64,000 nucleotides of DNA from Larix kaempferi (GCA_027924585.1 BSBM01001138.1:7302001-7366000); one strand, 5' to 3'; shown: positions 10,437 through 22,976, counted from the stretch's first letter. Notes: generated by a model not told the origin, from the sequence alone. Translations and numbers: made by a program.

Positions 10437-13400
10437 TGTAACATCTTGAAATTTCATAAAAATTTAAAATTTTTATAACAGCATTAATTAAGATAATAAT
10501 AATTGTTGAAATAAATATTGTGATTATGACAGCATTAGTTGTGCAGTGGTTAGTACTAAACATGCTTTAATTTCTGTCTTAACAGCAGTAAGATAATGAT
10601 AGTTGTTATCTCATAACTAGTAACATGATTATGACGATAATGAAATAAAAAGGTTGGAAGAACGATGCGACACTTTCTCTTTTGCAAAGATACTGACATT
10701 TTGACTTTGCTGCATAAGGGTGTCCTACGAGGTACCCTGGAGCTTACTTAGCTGCAACGCTAAAGCTTATTGAATGTCCTATGTGCAGACAACAGGTAAG
10801 AATAAAGTACGTGTAGTTCAATTTCAGCGTCATAAATAAATAGAATATCATAATTTCTGTTGCGACACTTCAGAAGTGAGCAGGTATGGGTTTCAATGCT
10901 ACACTTACTGTTTTAAACTATAGTCTGACAACTTCATGATGTTTAATTAATGTCATCTATATACGTCATTCTGTTGATGGTTTTGTTACTGTACTAGCTA
11001 GTTATAATGTCATCATTATCTTTGCGTCATTGATATAATAAATGTATCGCAAGGTCATTTAATGTTTGCATGAAAGAATATGGTAAGAACTCATATCATT
11101 TTAGTCAATCTTCCCATTATATATATATATATTTTATCCATCTATAACCTACTATACAAATTGATTATTTTTGTATCTTCGATAACAAAGTTTGTATGAT
11201 CCCCAACCAAAGTTACAAGGGTGATATTATAATTTCCTAAGTATGAGCTATTTTAACCGTAACCTTACTATGTTGATCTAATGATACATATAACCCTTAC
11301 AAGGGTTTGTATCTATTAGTAAGAATGGCATAAAGCGAAACCATATCAATAATGTGACTATAGTACCATATTAACTAATATCTAAGTCCTAACATTAATA
11401 TTTAATTCTACAAAAATAGAACCTTGGGACTAAATAACAATTGGAAAGTTGATCTAAAGGATTTGTGTATCATCGTGGGTCAAACGATGCCATACCTATG
11501 ATATTAAACATAACTTAGAACCATACGAAACTTGTGATTCATCTTATCATAGCATAATGTTTTAATGTCATGTTATCAGGTTTGAAATGTAACGTTGAAA
11601 TTATAACACTGACATGCAATAACTATTGGCAGGTTGACGGTGCTGGCTCATTAATGTGATACGATCTTTGAACCACCAGGATATCGTCCTTCGATCTGCA
11701 TTTAAGACTTGGCATGATAACTCTCGGTGACGAGGATCAAAGCCACTGCACGTAGTGTAATATCGTTGTAAAGGTGAACTTTGAGACCACCATGTCATTG
11801 TTTTGAGTTAGCCTCCCTCCGAGTTGGACGTTCAGAATGATCCAGCGTGATCCACTGTGGCAATCCCATAAGTGTGAAGTGATAGTGTATTGAATGCATG
11901 AGTTGCTCGACCCAATTGCAAAGTGTGTTGGCATAAGCCTGATCGTTGATCAACATTGATATGGATCGTCGGATCAAACCCTATCAAATGGATCGAAGTT
12001 TGGTTTAAGAGTTTGGTGAATGAGGGTTATTATCTCCATTGTTTTCGGTCTGTGGCCGACAGGATGCCAAATTTTTAGCCTAGACTTGTAAGAGGTTCAA
12101 CCTCGAGACCTCTGGCTTGAGAGGGTTACAATCGCTCTTCCTTCTGCAACAGCATCGTTTAAAAGATTGTAAAATTTTAGTTTGTATTGTTGATGGTTGG
12201 TAGATTTGGAAACTCGTCGTTATAATTTGAGTCCATGTTTTTCCTGGTGTAAAAGGACTGATGGTTCTCGTCTCGATTTAGTGTGGGATCATCCTGTAGC
12301 TGGTGAAAGTGGAAAGATTTGGTACTTACAGTAATGTAAGTTTTTCCTGTAACGAAAATAATTCATTCAATGTGTTTTCATCTTTCAGTTTTGAAGAGAT
12401 TTCAGTGAACTAAAATCTAAGCCATAGTTTATGTCATTTGCAGGTTATGAAGGTGTGTTTCGAGCGATGGTTTGGTAAAGTTGGCAAGCTTTCCAACGGT
12501 AAGCTCCGGGTCTTCCCATAAACCCTCGTAGATGCTCTGTAATGTTGATGGGGTTTCAAGAATGGAGTTGCAGGTCCTGCCGTGACTCATCGTGTTGTTT
12601 ATTCAAAGCTATGTTTTTAAAAACATATTTTACTTGTTGCCGAGACTCTCGTTTGATTAAATGATACTTGGTTTCTATTCTTTAAAAATCGATGCTGTCG
12701 ACTGGAGTTGTAACTCGTCGATACTTGAGGATTTTGGGTTCTTTCAATCTGTTGGAAAATGGAAAAAGACTCTGTATAATTTGTTTGCAAAACATGTTGT
12801 AAAATCTCGTTATGAGAATCACGATTTCAATGGTTAAGTTTTGAAATAGAACCGTGGCCTCGTTCACTGTGTAAATGATACTTCTCTTCTCAGAAATGAA
12901 ATAGTATGCTAAATATTTTGTGTAGATGTCTGTGTTGTTCAACTTGATACTGTTGGTTAATGTCGTGTTTCTTTGAGCTAGACTAGGGTTTACGGATTTC
13001 GTCGATGATGATAACTATGTAGATTAAAATGATGAAACGATTTTCAAGTTAGTTTGCAAAGGAACAATTAGGGTCATACCCTAATTCGTATTTGTTTGAA
13101 AATAAAGTAAGAGTTTGAAAAGAAAATCTAAACAGGATTTATGATATCGACTAGGGTTCGATTCAATGTCTATGTAGAATGTAATGTTTTTCTGTTGTAA
13201 AAATCGTCTAAGTTAGCAAATATATTGTTGTAGATTGTCAAGTGGTTTCGTTGTGTTTCTAAACTAGGGTTTGTGAACCTATTTAGTTATAAGTTAGGTA
13301 AAGTATGTTTTTGAAAATGAACTTTCAAGTAACTTAGGTTTGACCCTAAGTCTATGAGTAATGAGTTTGCAAAACGAAACAAAAAAAAGGGAAAATGATA

Positions 13401-14829
13401 CTTGTAGTTTCGATTATCTACTGAATACAATAACTGTCAGCAATAGAATATTTATATGATCTCCATTATCTGTTTGAACTAGATAAATTTATAAAAATGA
13501 TAGAATAAGAAATAAAAACAGTGTGTGTGTATGTGAAATGTGAAACTTGGGAAATACAAAATGACTGTGTAATGCTTATGTTTACAGCATGTAAATAATG
13601 ATTATAATACTATTTTAATTTCAAACTATGGTATAAACATGGTTTGTCGATTTTCATTTGAATACTACACAAACTAAAAGAATGAACAAACTATAATATA
13701 TATATACACAGAGAAGAAAATGATACTTTTAATTTGTGAAAACAATACAGTAATATATGACAATTTTAAATTAAACAGTAAGATTTAATACTGTGAAATA
13801 TAGAACAGAACAATAAACCATAAATCAATCACTGTCCTATCTATTCGAATCTATGGCATTTTCCTATCCTCTAATCTATTTTTAATTTGCGTATCTCTAC
13901 TAGAGTACGATGCTTCAAAACAGCATGTGGAAAAATAGAGATCTTGGTTCATCAAGTCAACTTCAACATTAAACTTAAACATTCAGACTTAAAACAATTC
14001 TAGGATTAGATTCTTTTTCGAAAACAGCAAAAACAGAAAATACTAGTCAAACAGAACAGAATTATTTATTGAGAATAAGTAGAAAATTTGTAGAACCTGA
14101 GAAAATCTATAGGGCAACAAACTGCCCAAGAAGACTGTTCCACCCAACCAATTCCTAAAAACAGTCAAGAACTGTCTTAGGACCCCCGAGCCTATTCACT
14201 GAACCACTAGGAGGAAGAAACTCAGGAATGAGGACTTCTTCTTGCTGTAGCAATTCACTTCTGAATCTTCAATAGGTAGCAATCCAATAGATTTGCACCA
14301 GCATTTTTGGTTCCTCTCAGCAATAATGCAGACTCAAGATTACAGTCACCACTAGCCTCCCTATTCGAATCTCTCTTGTGATCACCTGATTCACAAGAGG
14401 AAAATATTCTACAGAAATATTGATTAAGAGCTGCCTACTCAATTCGAATTTGCCTTTATAGGTTGCGTAGGCCTTTTCAGATGTTACTGGGTCATTAAAT
14501 GAGCTGCCTGCTCACTCCCTCCACCTGGGGGATAATGCCCTATTTTTAGGGGTAGTTGTCCCATAACCAACAGCTAGTAGGGTGATGCAACTGCTTCCAT
14601 TTGTCCCATACCTTCCAACAGCTTCCATTCCTCCTAGTTGGTCAGTGAACACTCATTCAACAGTCCTCTTGGGTGTTTGTCTCCTAATTAATTTATTTAA
14701 ATAATGATATTCAGTGATTACATTCTTCCATGATCAAAACTGATCATAATTACAAAACTTTGTAATTTAAATTAACATAAAGTATTTTGCAAATAAAATA
14801 ATAATTCTCAAAAATTTGGGTAGGTGACA
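10437..14829 (-). mobile_element. Probable long LTR of the minus-strand gypsy element
   Basis: The inner border is TGTAACATC on the plus strand at 10,437, next to the PBS. The outer border is most likely GGTAGGTGACA ending at 14,829, giving an element start of TGTCACCTACC on the minus strand with TG...CA termini. A minus-strand TATA box (CTATAAAGG, 14,453-14,461) sits about 370 bases inside the start, as expected for a U3 region. Nothing else codes across this span; small frames at 11,600-11,980 look accidental. If correct the LTR is about 4.4 kb, very long, and an insertion within it cannot be excluded. The second LTR is absent, so the borders cannot be confirmed by comparison. Confidence 0.6.
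14453..14461 (-). promoter_or_regulatory. LTR TATA box
   Basis: Minus-strand CTATAAAGG, in the U3-like start of the gypsy LTR and oriented toward gag. It is probably the element's transcription promoter. Confidence 0.55.
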
Positions 14830-15239
14830 ATGAGAACCCAGAAACTCCAATTAAGGAAGGAACCAAGGAACAAGAACCAGAGCCAGTTTTAATTGATATT
14901 GGACAAGAAGAAAATTATGTTCCAACTCTCTCATCGCAAGATTTCATAGAAGTCATATCTGAGGCGTCAATCAACATTGGCGGCTAAGTAACTAGGTCTA
15001 GATCGAGGGCACATCGAGAGGAAACATTAGAAAGCATAGAGGAAGAAATAGAGCCTCAAACTAAGAAAGGAAGGAAACCAAACAAAGTGCAAAGAGAAAT
15101 AGAAACAGCTCGTGACAAGGTGGTGGGTAAGCAAACCAACTTGGACCAACATATCAAAATCATATCATCGGATAAGCAAATCCAAGGAATAGGGGAGAAG
15201 AAGAAGGAAAGACACAACTCCCAAAGTCAGAGGAAATAA
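14830..15239 (+). pseudogene. LINE ORF1, C-terminal part
   Basis: One frame runs from the LTR junction to a TAA at 15,237-15,239 with only one internal stop (TAA after ...ASINIGG). It encodes an acidic stretch (EQEPEPVLIDIGQEENYV) and then a charged, Lys/Glu-rich tail (RSRSRAHREETLESIEEEIE). This fits the weakly conserved C-terminal region of LINE ORF1 nucleic-acid-binding proteins. The TAA shares its last base with the ATG of ORF2 (TAATG). Confidence 0.7.
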
Positions 15240-16000
15240 TGAAAATAGTCTCATGGAATTGCAGAGGCTTGGGTGGGAAGCATACAATAGTAGCAAACAA
15301 AATCATGAGGAAAATGAATCTGCTACCCTCTTTTTGATTGAAGAGATAAAAATGCAAGAGGGGGAGATTAAAATAATAATTAATAAGATTTGGCCTAATG
15401 GAGAAGGTAAGGTAGTCGGCTCCCAAGGAGCCTCGACTGGAATATTGGCCTGGTGGGATTAAAGACAATACAAATTAACTACTCAATGGAAAATCAAAAT
15501 TGGTTGTTTGTAGAATTAGAAGATCAAGAAAGTAAAGAAATTATCTAGATAGGAAATGTGTATGGGCCAATGCAGCTTGGGAAAAAAGGAAGGTTTTTGT
15601 ATCTCTTTGGATCTCTTGTGAGAGGTAAGAATTCGAAGACAATGTATTATAGCAGGGGATTTTAATGTCATTATCTCTCTAAGCAAGAGAAGAGGAGGGA
15701 CAAAGGTCAGGGACCCCTTTGGAGAGCACCTGGAATATTTGCACGAAGAGTGGAAACTGATTGACATCAAGCCAAAAATAGGGAAATATACGTGGAACAA
15801 TAAGTGAACGTGGCCAGTTCACATAGCTGCAAGGTGAGAGAGATTTATGGTAAGTAAAAATTTCCTAAGCAATTCCTCATTCCTGGATAAAAAATTCTTG
15901 CCTCTGTTGTTTCTGATCATAAGCCTATAGTCCTCTTCTTTACAAGGATTGGGAATTTAGGTATGATTCCTTTTAGATTTAATTCGATCTAGATGAAATC
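15239..16000 (+). pseudogene. LINE ORF2 endonuclease domain, decayed
   Basis: ORF2 begins at ATG 15,239 with KIVSWNCRGLGG, the hallmark N-terminus of the AP-endonuclease-like domain of plant LINEs, which nicks target DNA. Further recognisable pieces in shifting frames are FLIEEIKM, GNVYGPMQ, AGDFNV (about 15,655), the W-NN box of KYTWNNK (about 15,787-15,807) and SDHKPI (about 15,910-15,930). Several stops and at least four frame changes disrupt it. Confidence 0.85.
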
Positions 16001-16559
16001 TTAGGGAACCTTGGATATCATTAGAGTAGGATGGAACATTTTTGTGGTTGGTTCCCCATGCTACATATGGGAATCCAAAATGAAAAATGTGAAGAAATCC
16101 CTCAAAAGATGGGTCACCAATCACCACAAAGATCCAAGGTCTGAAAGGAGAAGTGCTCAAATGGATTTAGAAAATTTACAGGAAGAAATGGAAGTTTCAC
16201 AAATGATTGAAGACCTTTTAAATAGAGAAAGAAAGATGGATCATAAATTCCAAGAGCTGGAAAGAAAGGAAGAGGATGAATGGAGACTTCAAACAAGAAT
16301 TCTTTGGTTAAAAGATGTTGACAGAAACAAAAAATTCTTCTGCAATAAATGAAAGGAGAGAAAGAGGAAAAATACCATCCCGGAACTTCACAAAGAAAAT
16401 GGAGAAATTATCACATAGCAACAAGAAATTAAGGATGAGGTTAAGAATTTTTTCAAAAATCTATACATGGAGGAGGAAGATGCAAATCCATGGGAGTTGG
16501 AAAAAATGTGCAAGGAGATCCCAAAACTAATCTTATAGGAAGAGAACATCTTATTGTGT

Positions 16560-17930
16560 CAACCTATTTCTGAAGAGGAAATACACAAAGCAATATGGAC
16601 CTTTCATCCAGAAAAATCCCCTGGCCTGGATGGACTCCTAATCAGTTCTTATAGGATTTGTTGGAATATAATAAAAAAAATATCTAATTAGGATGCTTAA
16701 TTGGACTAAGGATCGAGCCGGGATTGGAGTATCCACCATCTCGTCCTTTATAGCTCTCAAACCTAAGGAAAGAAACCCTTCTTCTCTAAGCAGGTTTAGG
16801 GCCATCTTGTTGTGTAATTCATCCTATAAAATTTTAACAAAAATCATGTCACAAAGGATGAAAACAATCATCCAAAGTTAATATCATCAAATCAAGGAGG
16901 GTTTATTGCAGGAAGATAGATCTTCGACAATATCTTGATGGTGCAGGAAGCAATCCATTCAAGTCAAAATAGGAAAGCGGCAGGTATGGCTATAAAGCTA
17001 GATCTTATCAATGCTTTTGAAAAATTTAGGCATGAATTCATTTTTTTTTCTCTAATCAAATTTGGATTCTCCTCTTCGTTTGTTAGATGGGCTAAGGATT
17101 TTATTGGGAGCCCTTGGATAGCCCCTTGTGTAAACGCTTGTCCTACTGATTTCTTCAGTATCTCCTGTGGCCTCAGGTAGGGTTGTCCCCTCTCCCCATT
17201 TTTTGTATATTTTGACTGAAGACTCTCTAAGCATAAAACTTAATCGGCAGCTTGTGGAAGGTAGTATCCTAGGAATTAATATAGCCAGAGGTGTTCAACC
17301 TGTGAACCACGCACAATTTTCATTTGACACCATTCTCCTTGGCAGTTCCCCTGTTCAAATCGCTCAAAAATTTAAAGAAACTTTAGATTCATTCTTTAAA
17401 TATTTTTCCAGTTTGGCTATCTCCGCTAAAATTTCCTTTATGGATGGAACTACAACCCTAGAATTGATCTCAATGATATCTCCCAGGTCTTTGGTTATAA
17501 AGTGTAGATGGATTGGACCACCTTCAAATACCTAGGAGTACATATTTCCTTGAAAAGCCTAAAATCAACAAATTGGCATCCCATTTAAGAAGATCAAAGA
17601 CAAAATCCAATCTTGGGGTATCAGATGGTTGAATCTAGAAGGAAAGATTGTCCTTATTAAATATGTCCTCTCATCTTTCCCTTTGTATACTAACTCTATA
17701 TTTCTTGCTTCTACATGAATTATGAATAATATAAGCCAAGAAACAATAAGGTTTTTATGGCAAGGAGGGAATACCACCACGAAAAAGTTCCATCTAGTAA
17801 AGTGAGAAATAGTTAGAGGTCCCATAGATAAGGGTGGGCTGGGCATAAGAGAGCCAAGGTAGATGAACATTGCAATGGGATCCAAAATTCTATGGAGAAT
17901 GATCTCGAGAAGAAAAGAATGGTGGAAGGA
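16560..17930 (+). pseudogene. LINE ORF2 reverse transcriptase domain, decayed
   Basis: Readable motifs in order: WTFHPEKSPGLDGLLIS (about 16,598), FRAILLCNSSYKILTKIMSQ (RT-2 block, about 16,797), AIKLDLINAFEKF (degenerate KLD..KAYD), CGLRQGCPLSPFF (about 17,168), and HAQFSFDTILLGSS (about 17,311). Next come FKYLGVHISL and RRKDCPY/GKIVLIKYVLSS, then TIRFLWQGG and GGLGIREP. In the catalytic box the usual F-A-D-D reads F-S-F-D, so one essential Asp is lost. At least five frameshifts separate the pieces. Confidence 0.88.
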
Positions 17931-18278
17931 AGTACTTAGAAAAAATACATAAGGAAACCGAGATTAAGATGTCTTGATAGCGACCTCTCATGTAAGGGTT
18001 CCACCATTTGGGGTCTCTGCAAATCTATTGTTGGTCTGATCAGAGACCATCTTCACTGGATTCTGAGCAATGGAAAGAGAACTCATTTGTGGGTGGATAG
18101 TATTATGTGTAAGCCACTATTGGGTTAAAATCAAGCCCATGATAATATCAGAACCTGTCTCTCGACGAATGGGTATAACTCTCTCTTTGATATTTCCGAC
18201 TAGGCTAGCAATGGAGCTTGGAAAGATAGGAAAAAAATCAATGTCCCAATTGACCTTCTTCATGATTTCAATCACCTC

Positions 18279-19100
18279 TTGTCCTCTCTTCAAGGGAAAT
18301 ATCCCTCTCATAAAAGGGACAAAGACCTAAGAGGTTTGGGTGCCAAGGGGGAATACAATGTCAAAGAAGGTTATAAAAAATTGACTACGGGTTTTCCCCA
18401 ACCCTCCACTTCCAAAATTTGGACAAAGATATGGAAATTAGATTGCATTCCGAAATTTAATGCCTTCACTTGGATTCTATCCCACCATCAACTTTTAATT
18501 GTTGGCATTTTAAGGAAAAGAGATATTGAAGGCCCTTCTAGGTGTTTTCTTTGCAAGAATGTTGAAGAGGAAGCCAAGCACTTAGTTTTGGAATGTGAGT
18601 TCACTCAAGCTGTTTGGGAAAATGCAACAAGAAAATTGTGTTTGGCAATCTCCTTACCCAGGAAAATAAAAGATTTCTTTGTCAGATGGAAAGACTCCTT
18701 CCCTGGAACTCTTCAAAAGAAACCAAATCTCCAAAAAATACATAATTCTCTTCCCAAAAACATTTGCTGGCAAGTATGGATTGACTGCAATAAGATGATA
18801 TTTGAAGGTAAATTTATTGATAAGGAAATATCAGTGTACAAGGCGTTCAATCTTTTGTCAGAAAGCTTGAAATCAGTTGGATTAAAATTTCAAGAGTCTG
18901 AACCTCTCTTTCCATGGGAGGATTGTTGGGGCAGAGACATCGTTCCTCAGAGTTCTCTTCAGTCCAAGAATCTTCCCATCAACTTCTCAAATGCTCCCTC
19001 AAAGTGGGAAATTAAAATGAATAAGCAAGAATTCAAGGACTGGAGGGGAAAGCAAAATTGTTTCTTTCTATTTTTTTATGGTGCCTTGAAAGGCAATCCA
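18279..19100 (+). pseudogene. LINE ORF2 zinc-finger (zf-RVT) region
   Basis: An open stretch of the 284-codon frame reads KIWTKIWKLDCIPKFNAFTW, then CFLCKNVEEEAKHLVLECEF with a following AVWENA. This is the zf-RVT module (C..C, H, C, then VW) between RT and RNase H in plant LINEs. The frame continues to GALKGNPGGGR, the first beta strand of RNase H, where a frameshift at about 19,110 separates it from the next frame. Confidence 0.85.
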
Positions 19101-19104
19101 GGGG

Positions 19105-19503
19105 GTGGTAGGTGCAGGGGACATCATCTTTGATCTAGGAGGAAAAACAGTCAGATCTTGTGCGTGGGGAGTTGGAACAAAAACCAACAATGAAGCAGAA
19201 TGGTTGGATCTCTATCAAGGTATGGAAATTGCCTCTTACATAAATATTCCCAAATTACTGGTTTTTGGTGATTCCAGACATGTGATCTATAAGATGCACC
19301 AAAGATTCAAAGAAGATATGTCAAGCTGTGGAAGGATTCAAAAGCGCATTTCACATCTTGACAAACCAACCAATGCTATCTTCTATCATGTGAGAAGAGA
19401 AAATAATTGTTTAGCGGACAAGTTGGAAAACAAGGGAGTCAAGAATGAGCAAGGAGTCATAAATTATCTAAACCAAACTAAGGTTAGAAAATGGGTTCCA
19501 TAA
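19105..19503 (+). pseudogene. LINE ORF2 RNase H domain
   Basis: A 132-codon frame with TNNEAEWLDLYQGMEIA (Glu retained), VFGDSRHVIYKM (Asp retained) and RENNCLADKLENKGV (last Asp retained), the catalytic layout of RNase H. It overlaps the zinc-finger frame by about 29 bases in another phase, so one frameshift splits what was a single ORF2. It is much better preserved than the endonuclease and RT parts. Confidence 0.88.
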
Positions 19504-20007
19504 TACCATGGTTTAGGCCTTGTTTCCTTTCTTCTATCTCTGGTCGCCCTTTCACGAAGCATCAAATGTATTGGATAGATGGCAAGGTGCATGATTGTAA
19601 GGTTTCTAGCATGTTCGATATGGCATATAAGAGTAGGTTAACATTTAAACACATTGAATGTGTGATTTGACTCCCTCTCTCTCTGCAGGCTCTCACATTT
19701 GCGAGTTATTGTGTCTTGATGGGACTGAATATGGATCATTTTATTCGGGAATGGAGTTGTCCAAAATAACATTTCCTCTATGGATATTTCTTGTACATGA
19801 AGGAAAATCAGAGAAACCATCACCTTCGAATTGTGTGTAGTCTCCTTTTGCTTCAACGAGCTTTCTTTAAGCCAGAGGTATCAGTTGCATTCCACTTTGG
19901 GGAACCCTTTAGCTTCAGGTAGTCAAGAATTAACCTTTCTGGAGAGCAGAGAGCAACAAACTGCTTCCATCGAGAGCGAAGTTGTTGTTTACATGGCAAG
20001 TTGAAAG

Positions 20008-20265
20008 GACATCTTTGCGAATTTTTTAGGAAGTCAGGAAGACTTCAAAAAGAACTTAATGATGGTCTTTGAAACAACTAACCGAGCTCTTCAATGCATT
20101 ATGTCCATATCTGAAGATGTCAAGTACAATTTGGTTCAGTTTACCTGTACGGAGTCTCGGATAGATGATCTTGATTAAAACATGAGGGAGCTTATGGCCT
20201 CAATGAGGGACACAAAAAAAGAACTCAATCGGATGACAAAGATGAGCCAGTGCAGCTATTGTTAG
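20008..20265 (+). pseudogene. Extra coding-like frame in the LINE tail
   Basis: Between RNase H and the A run, one frame stays open for 56 codons (ending TESRIDDLD), hits a TAA at 20,176, then continues for 28 codons to TAG at 20,263. It is rich in Leu/Met/Glu/Asn heptad-like spacing (EDFKKNLMMVFETTNRALQC, NMRELMASMRDTKKELNRM), suggesting a short coiled coil. No known domain. It may be a third LINE frame or captured sequence. Confidence 0.4.
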
Positions 20266-20609
20266 GAATCCCCTTTTGAAGAAACCCATCCTATGGAAGA
20301 AGTTTTAGTAGTGCAACCAGTGTTCAGTCTCTCATGCAAGATTGAATAGAAGGATGGCCCTCTGTCTTAGTTTTTTTTAATGTTCTTCTGCAAATTTATA
20401 TGTAATCAGTTTATTAGGGTATATAGTACGCATGCCTTGGAAAAGGAAGGAAAATCTAGTGGAAAGTTTTGGAAATATATAGAAACATATGTAATCGGGA
20501 TCTTGCTTCTAGAATTTTGATCTTACTCATTCAGTTGTTTTGTAATAGAATGGTTGTGCTCGAACTTTTTTAATATAAATTATGTTTCATGCTAATGTTA
20601 AAAAAAACT

Positions 20610-22976
20610 ACTAAGTTGGATGAAGGTATATTAAAAAATAATGACGGGACATTAAACTTCAACCCCATTCCTTAATTCTTATTTAAACTTCATGCATATG
20701 AATAACTCCATGGGAAGGCCATGTTGCATCAGTGTTAATGCTCATATGAGATTGAGGAAGGATGCATTTAGGATAGACCAACCTTCACGCATGCTCAAGG
20801 CTCTACTTGACATAGATTATCAAGTGATGGGCTAATTTACGTTGGACGCATTATGGATTTCGCCCCACAATCAAACCTATGTGTGGTCATTGGTGGTTAA
20901 ACCTGCTTGGTTTCAAGCTGCTCATCTCTCCAAACCAGTGGGTTTCAGGTTTGATTGTTCCATGTTTTGGTGGCTTTATTATTACAAGCACCGGTTATTT
21001 GATATTTTCCCCATAGTTCATTCTGCGTGTGGTTTCTGGTGGTTAATATTGCATGGTTTCAAGTTTTTGCTCAGCTCTCAAATCAATGTCTTTAATGCTC
21101 AAATGCTCCTTATTTATATGATTATATCCTTACAAGCATTGGTTGGTGAATATTTTGTTTTGAGGGTCTTCCCCAGGCCACCTATAGGCCGTTTCTCTTC
21201 ACAACATTCATAGTTGATAGTTTGAAATTTGGATTTTCTTTGATAGTTCAAGAGAAGTAGTGGCTTTCCTCAATTTAGAGGTCCCTTTTCTGTTGGGTCT
21301 TGGTTCCTCAACTATCAATTCTTAATATTACTACTTGCCTCGACCGAGGGTGGGGGTTATTATAGCTTGTAGTATGGACGATAACCACCCCACCTATCAC
21401 TAGGACATTATGGAGTTAAGGAGGTTCATGTGACATTGTGAGGACCTTATAAAAGGAAATAACCCATGAACTTGAGCACTTACAGGCTTCCCAAAATGCA
21501 ATAACACTGATTATTATGTTACAATAGAAAAGAGAAAATGAAAACATCTTGAAGAGGAATGTGTTAGGTTGAGAGAAATGGTTCAAGAGCTCAGTAGAGG
21601 CTCCTCCTCTACTATTTGAAATAATCTCTTAGTGGGATCCCTTCTAGTGGCACAAGGTGAAGAGGAAATGATATTTCATCCCCGAGATGACATGGAGGTG
21701 AACAAGATGGAAGAAGACCCTCTTAACCATGCCCAAGATGATGTGATAAGCAAATTTTCCTTCTCTTACTTTGTTTTTCTATATTCTATAAATGCTTGTT
21801 GCTTGTAGGAATCTTTGTCAAGGTATACACTACAAACAAAACCTTATTTTGTTTTGTAAAATCAATCAATAAGTTCTATAAGATAAGATATATACGATTG
21901 ATAGTAGTAGAATATTTTTGGAGCTGTATTTGATCCTTCTCATTTTGTATTATCTAGTTGTTCAACTTTGCTGCAACACCCTTTAATACGAATTATAAAC
22001 CATTTCTATTATTTTTTAAAGAGGAGAAGTTGTAATCTTCCCCATCCAAGTTCAAATCCCACTTATAACATGTTTTCCCCTTGTTAGCTAATTGGGGTCG
22101 ACAAGATACTGACAATCTCTTTATTCTTGTCTAAGTGTTTGAGTGCGAGATGAGGCATTTTCAAATATTTTAAATCCTAAGAGTTAGCTCAATTGGTTTG
22201 TGCCACTATTGTTAGGGCGTTGTCGGTAATTCAATACACAATCCAAATCCCCAATTTAATTTCTATGATATTAGGTACACTAAATATATACCAACTACTT
22301 TACATTGGGTACCATCCTCAAAATGAAGAAAAGTACCCAAAAGTTTCTCAAAATTTTTTTTCCAAAAAATGATACATTAAGAGAAAGTGCTTTCTTCCTT
22401 CATCTTTTTAATATCACAATAATTACTAATTGTTTCTTACTTTTGATATCATTTTTGATATCTCCATGGATTATGTCAAATAAGTTAAACTAAATGCTCT
22501 TCCCACCTTTCTAATACAACAGAGCTACTTTACCCAAATTGGAGGGACGATGACACATATGTAGGATTGAACCCTACACCCAAGTACCTAATAAACCATT
22601 TAAACACTATTAAAGAACTATTAAAGAAATGATTGAGGTGAATATGTTGTCACGTACTCAATCTTATGATTTGTTCCTTGAATCCAACTTTTGGATTGGT
22701 AAATTTTTTTTTGTGTAGTTAATGTCTCATAGACGATCTATTCCTCACAATTGTTATCTATGTGAGATTATTTACAATGCATAATGCATAAATTTAATGA
22801 TGATGTCAATACACACAAGGTAAAACAAGTATTAATTGCATTGGTGCTCTATAACTCAGTATGGGGGAGATCTTCTATTGTGTGTGATGTAGTGTTACAT
22901 CTAATAAAACGTAAAAGTGATTGCGCGTAAAAATAAGTAAGTAAAGTAAAGTAAAAAGAAGTAAGTATGGGGGAGA
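20610..22976. other. Non-coding or decayed region between LINE and copia-like LTR
   Basis: No gene supported. Two imperfect copies of a roughly 147-bp unit lie at about 20,881-21,170 (GTGTGGT...TGGTGGTTAA...TGGTTTCAAG, then TTACAAGCA), creating an accidental 123-codon frame. At 21,560-21,740 a short piece reads EECVRLREMVQELSRG before a stop, suggesting decayed coiled-coil coding sequence. A box A-like TTAGCTCAATTGG occurs at about 22,188 without a convincing box B. Confidence 0.5.
22966..22976 (+). other. Polypurine tract before copia-like LTR
   Basis: TATGGGGGAGA immediately precedes the TGTTG start of the LTR, the typical Ty1/copia 3'-LTR arrangement. The inverted copy at 40,248-40,258 has the same tract. 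Confidence 0.65.

Larger units (their letters stand above)
14830..20609 (+). mobile_element. LINE (L1-type), nearly full length downstream of a broken ORF1
   Basis: A single plus-strand order is readable: ORF1 tail, apurinic-like endonuclease, RT, zf-RVT zinc finger, RNase H, a further tail frame, and a terminal A run at about 20,600-20,608. The 5' part of ORF1 is missing because the gypsy LTR border falls at 14,829. Many stops and frameshifts show that the copy is inactive, but homology is continuous over 5.8 kb. The domains are listed separately. Confidence 0.9.

Noticed and set aside
11601-11977. Three overlapping minus-strand frames in the gypsy LTR
   Set aside because: Overlapping phases, short, no domain, and located inside the probable LTR.
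15160-15468. Minus-strand frame opposite the LINE endonuclease start
   Set aside because: The plus strand carries the LINE endonuclease signature here; the antisense frame is a shadow.
17565-17885. Minus-strand 106-codon frame opposite the LINE RT
   Set aside because: The plus strand shows RT-tail motifs (RFLWQGG, GGLGIREP), so this is antisense noise.
22185-22265. Possible tRNA gene or SINE (TTAGCTCAATTGG)
   Set aside because: Box A-like motif only; no cloverleaf, no good box B, no tail or TSD.
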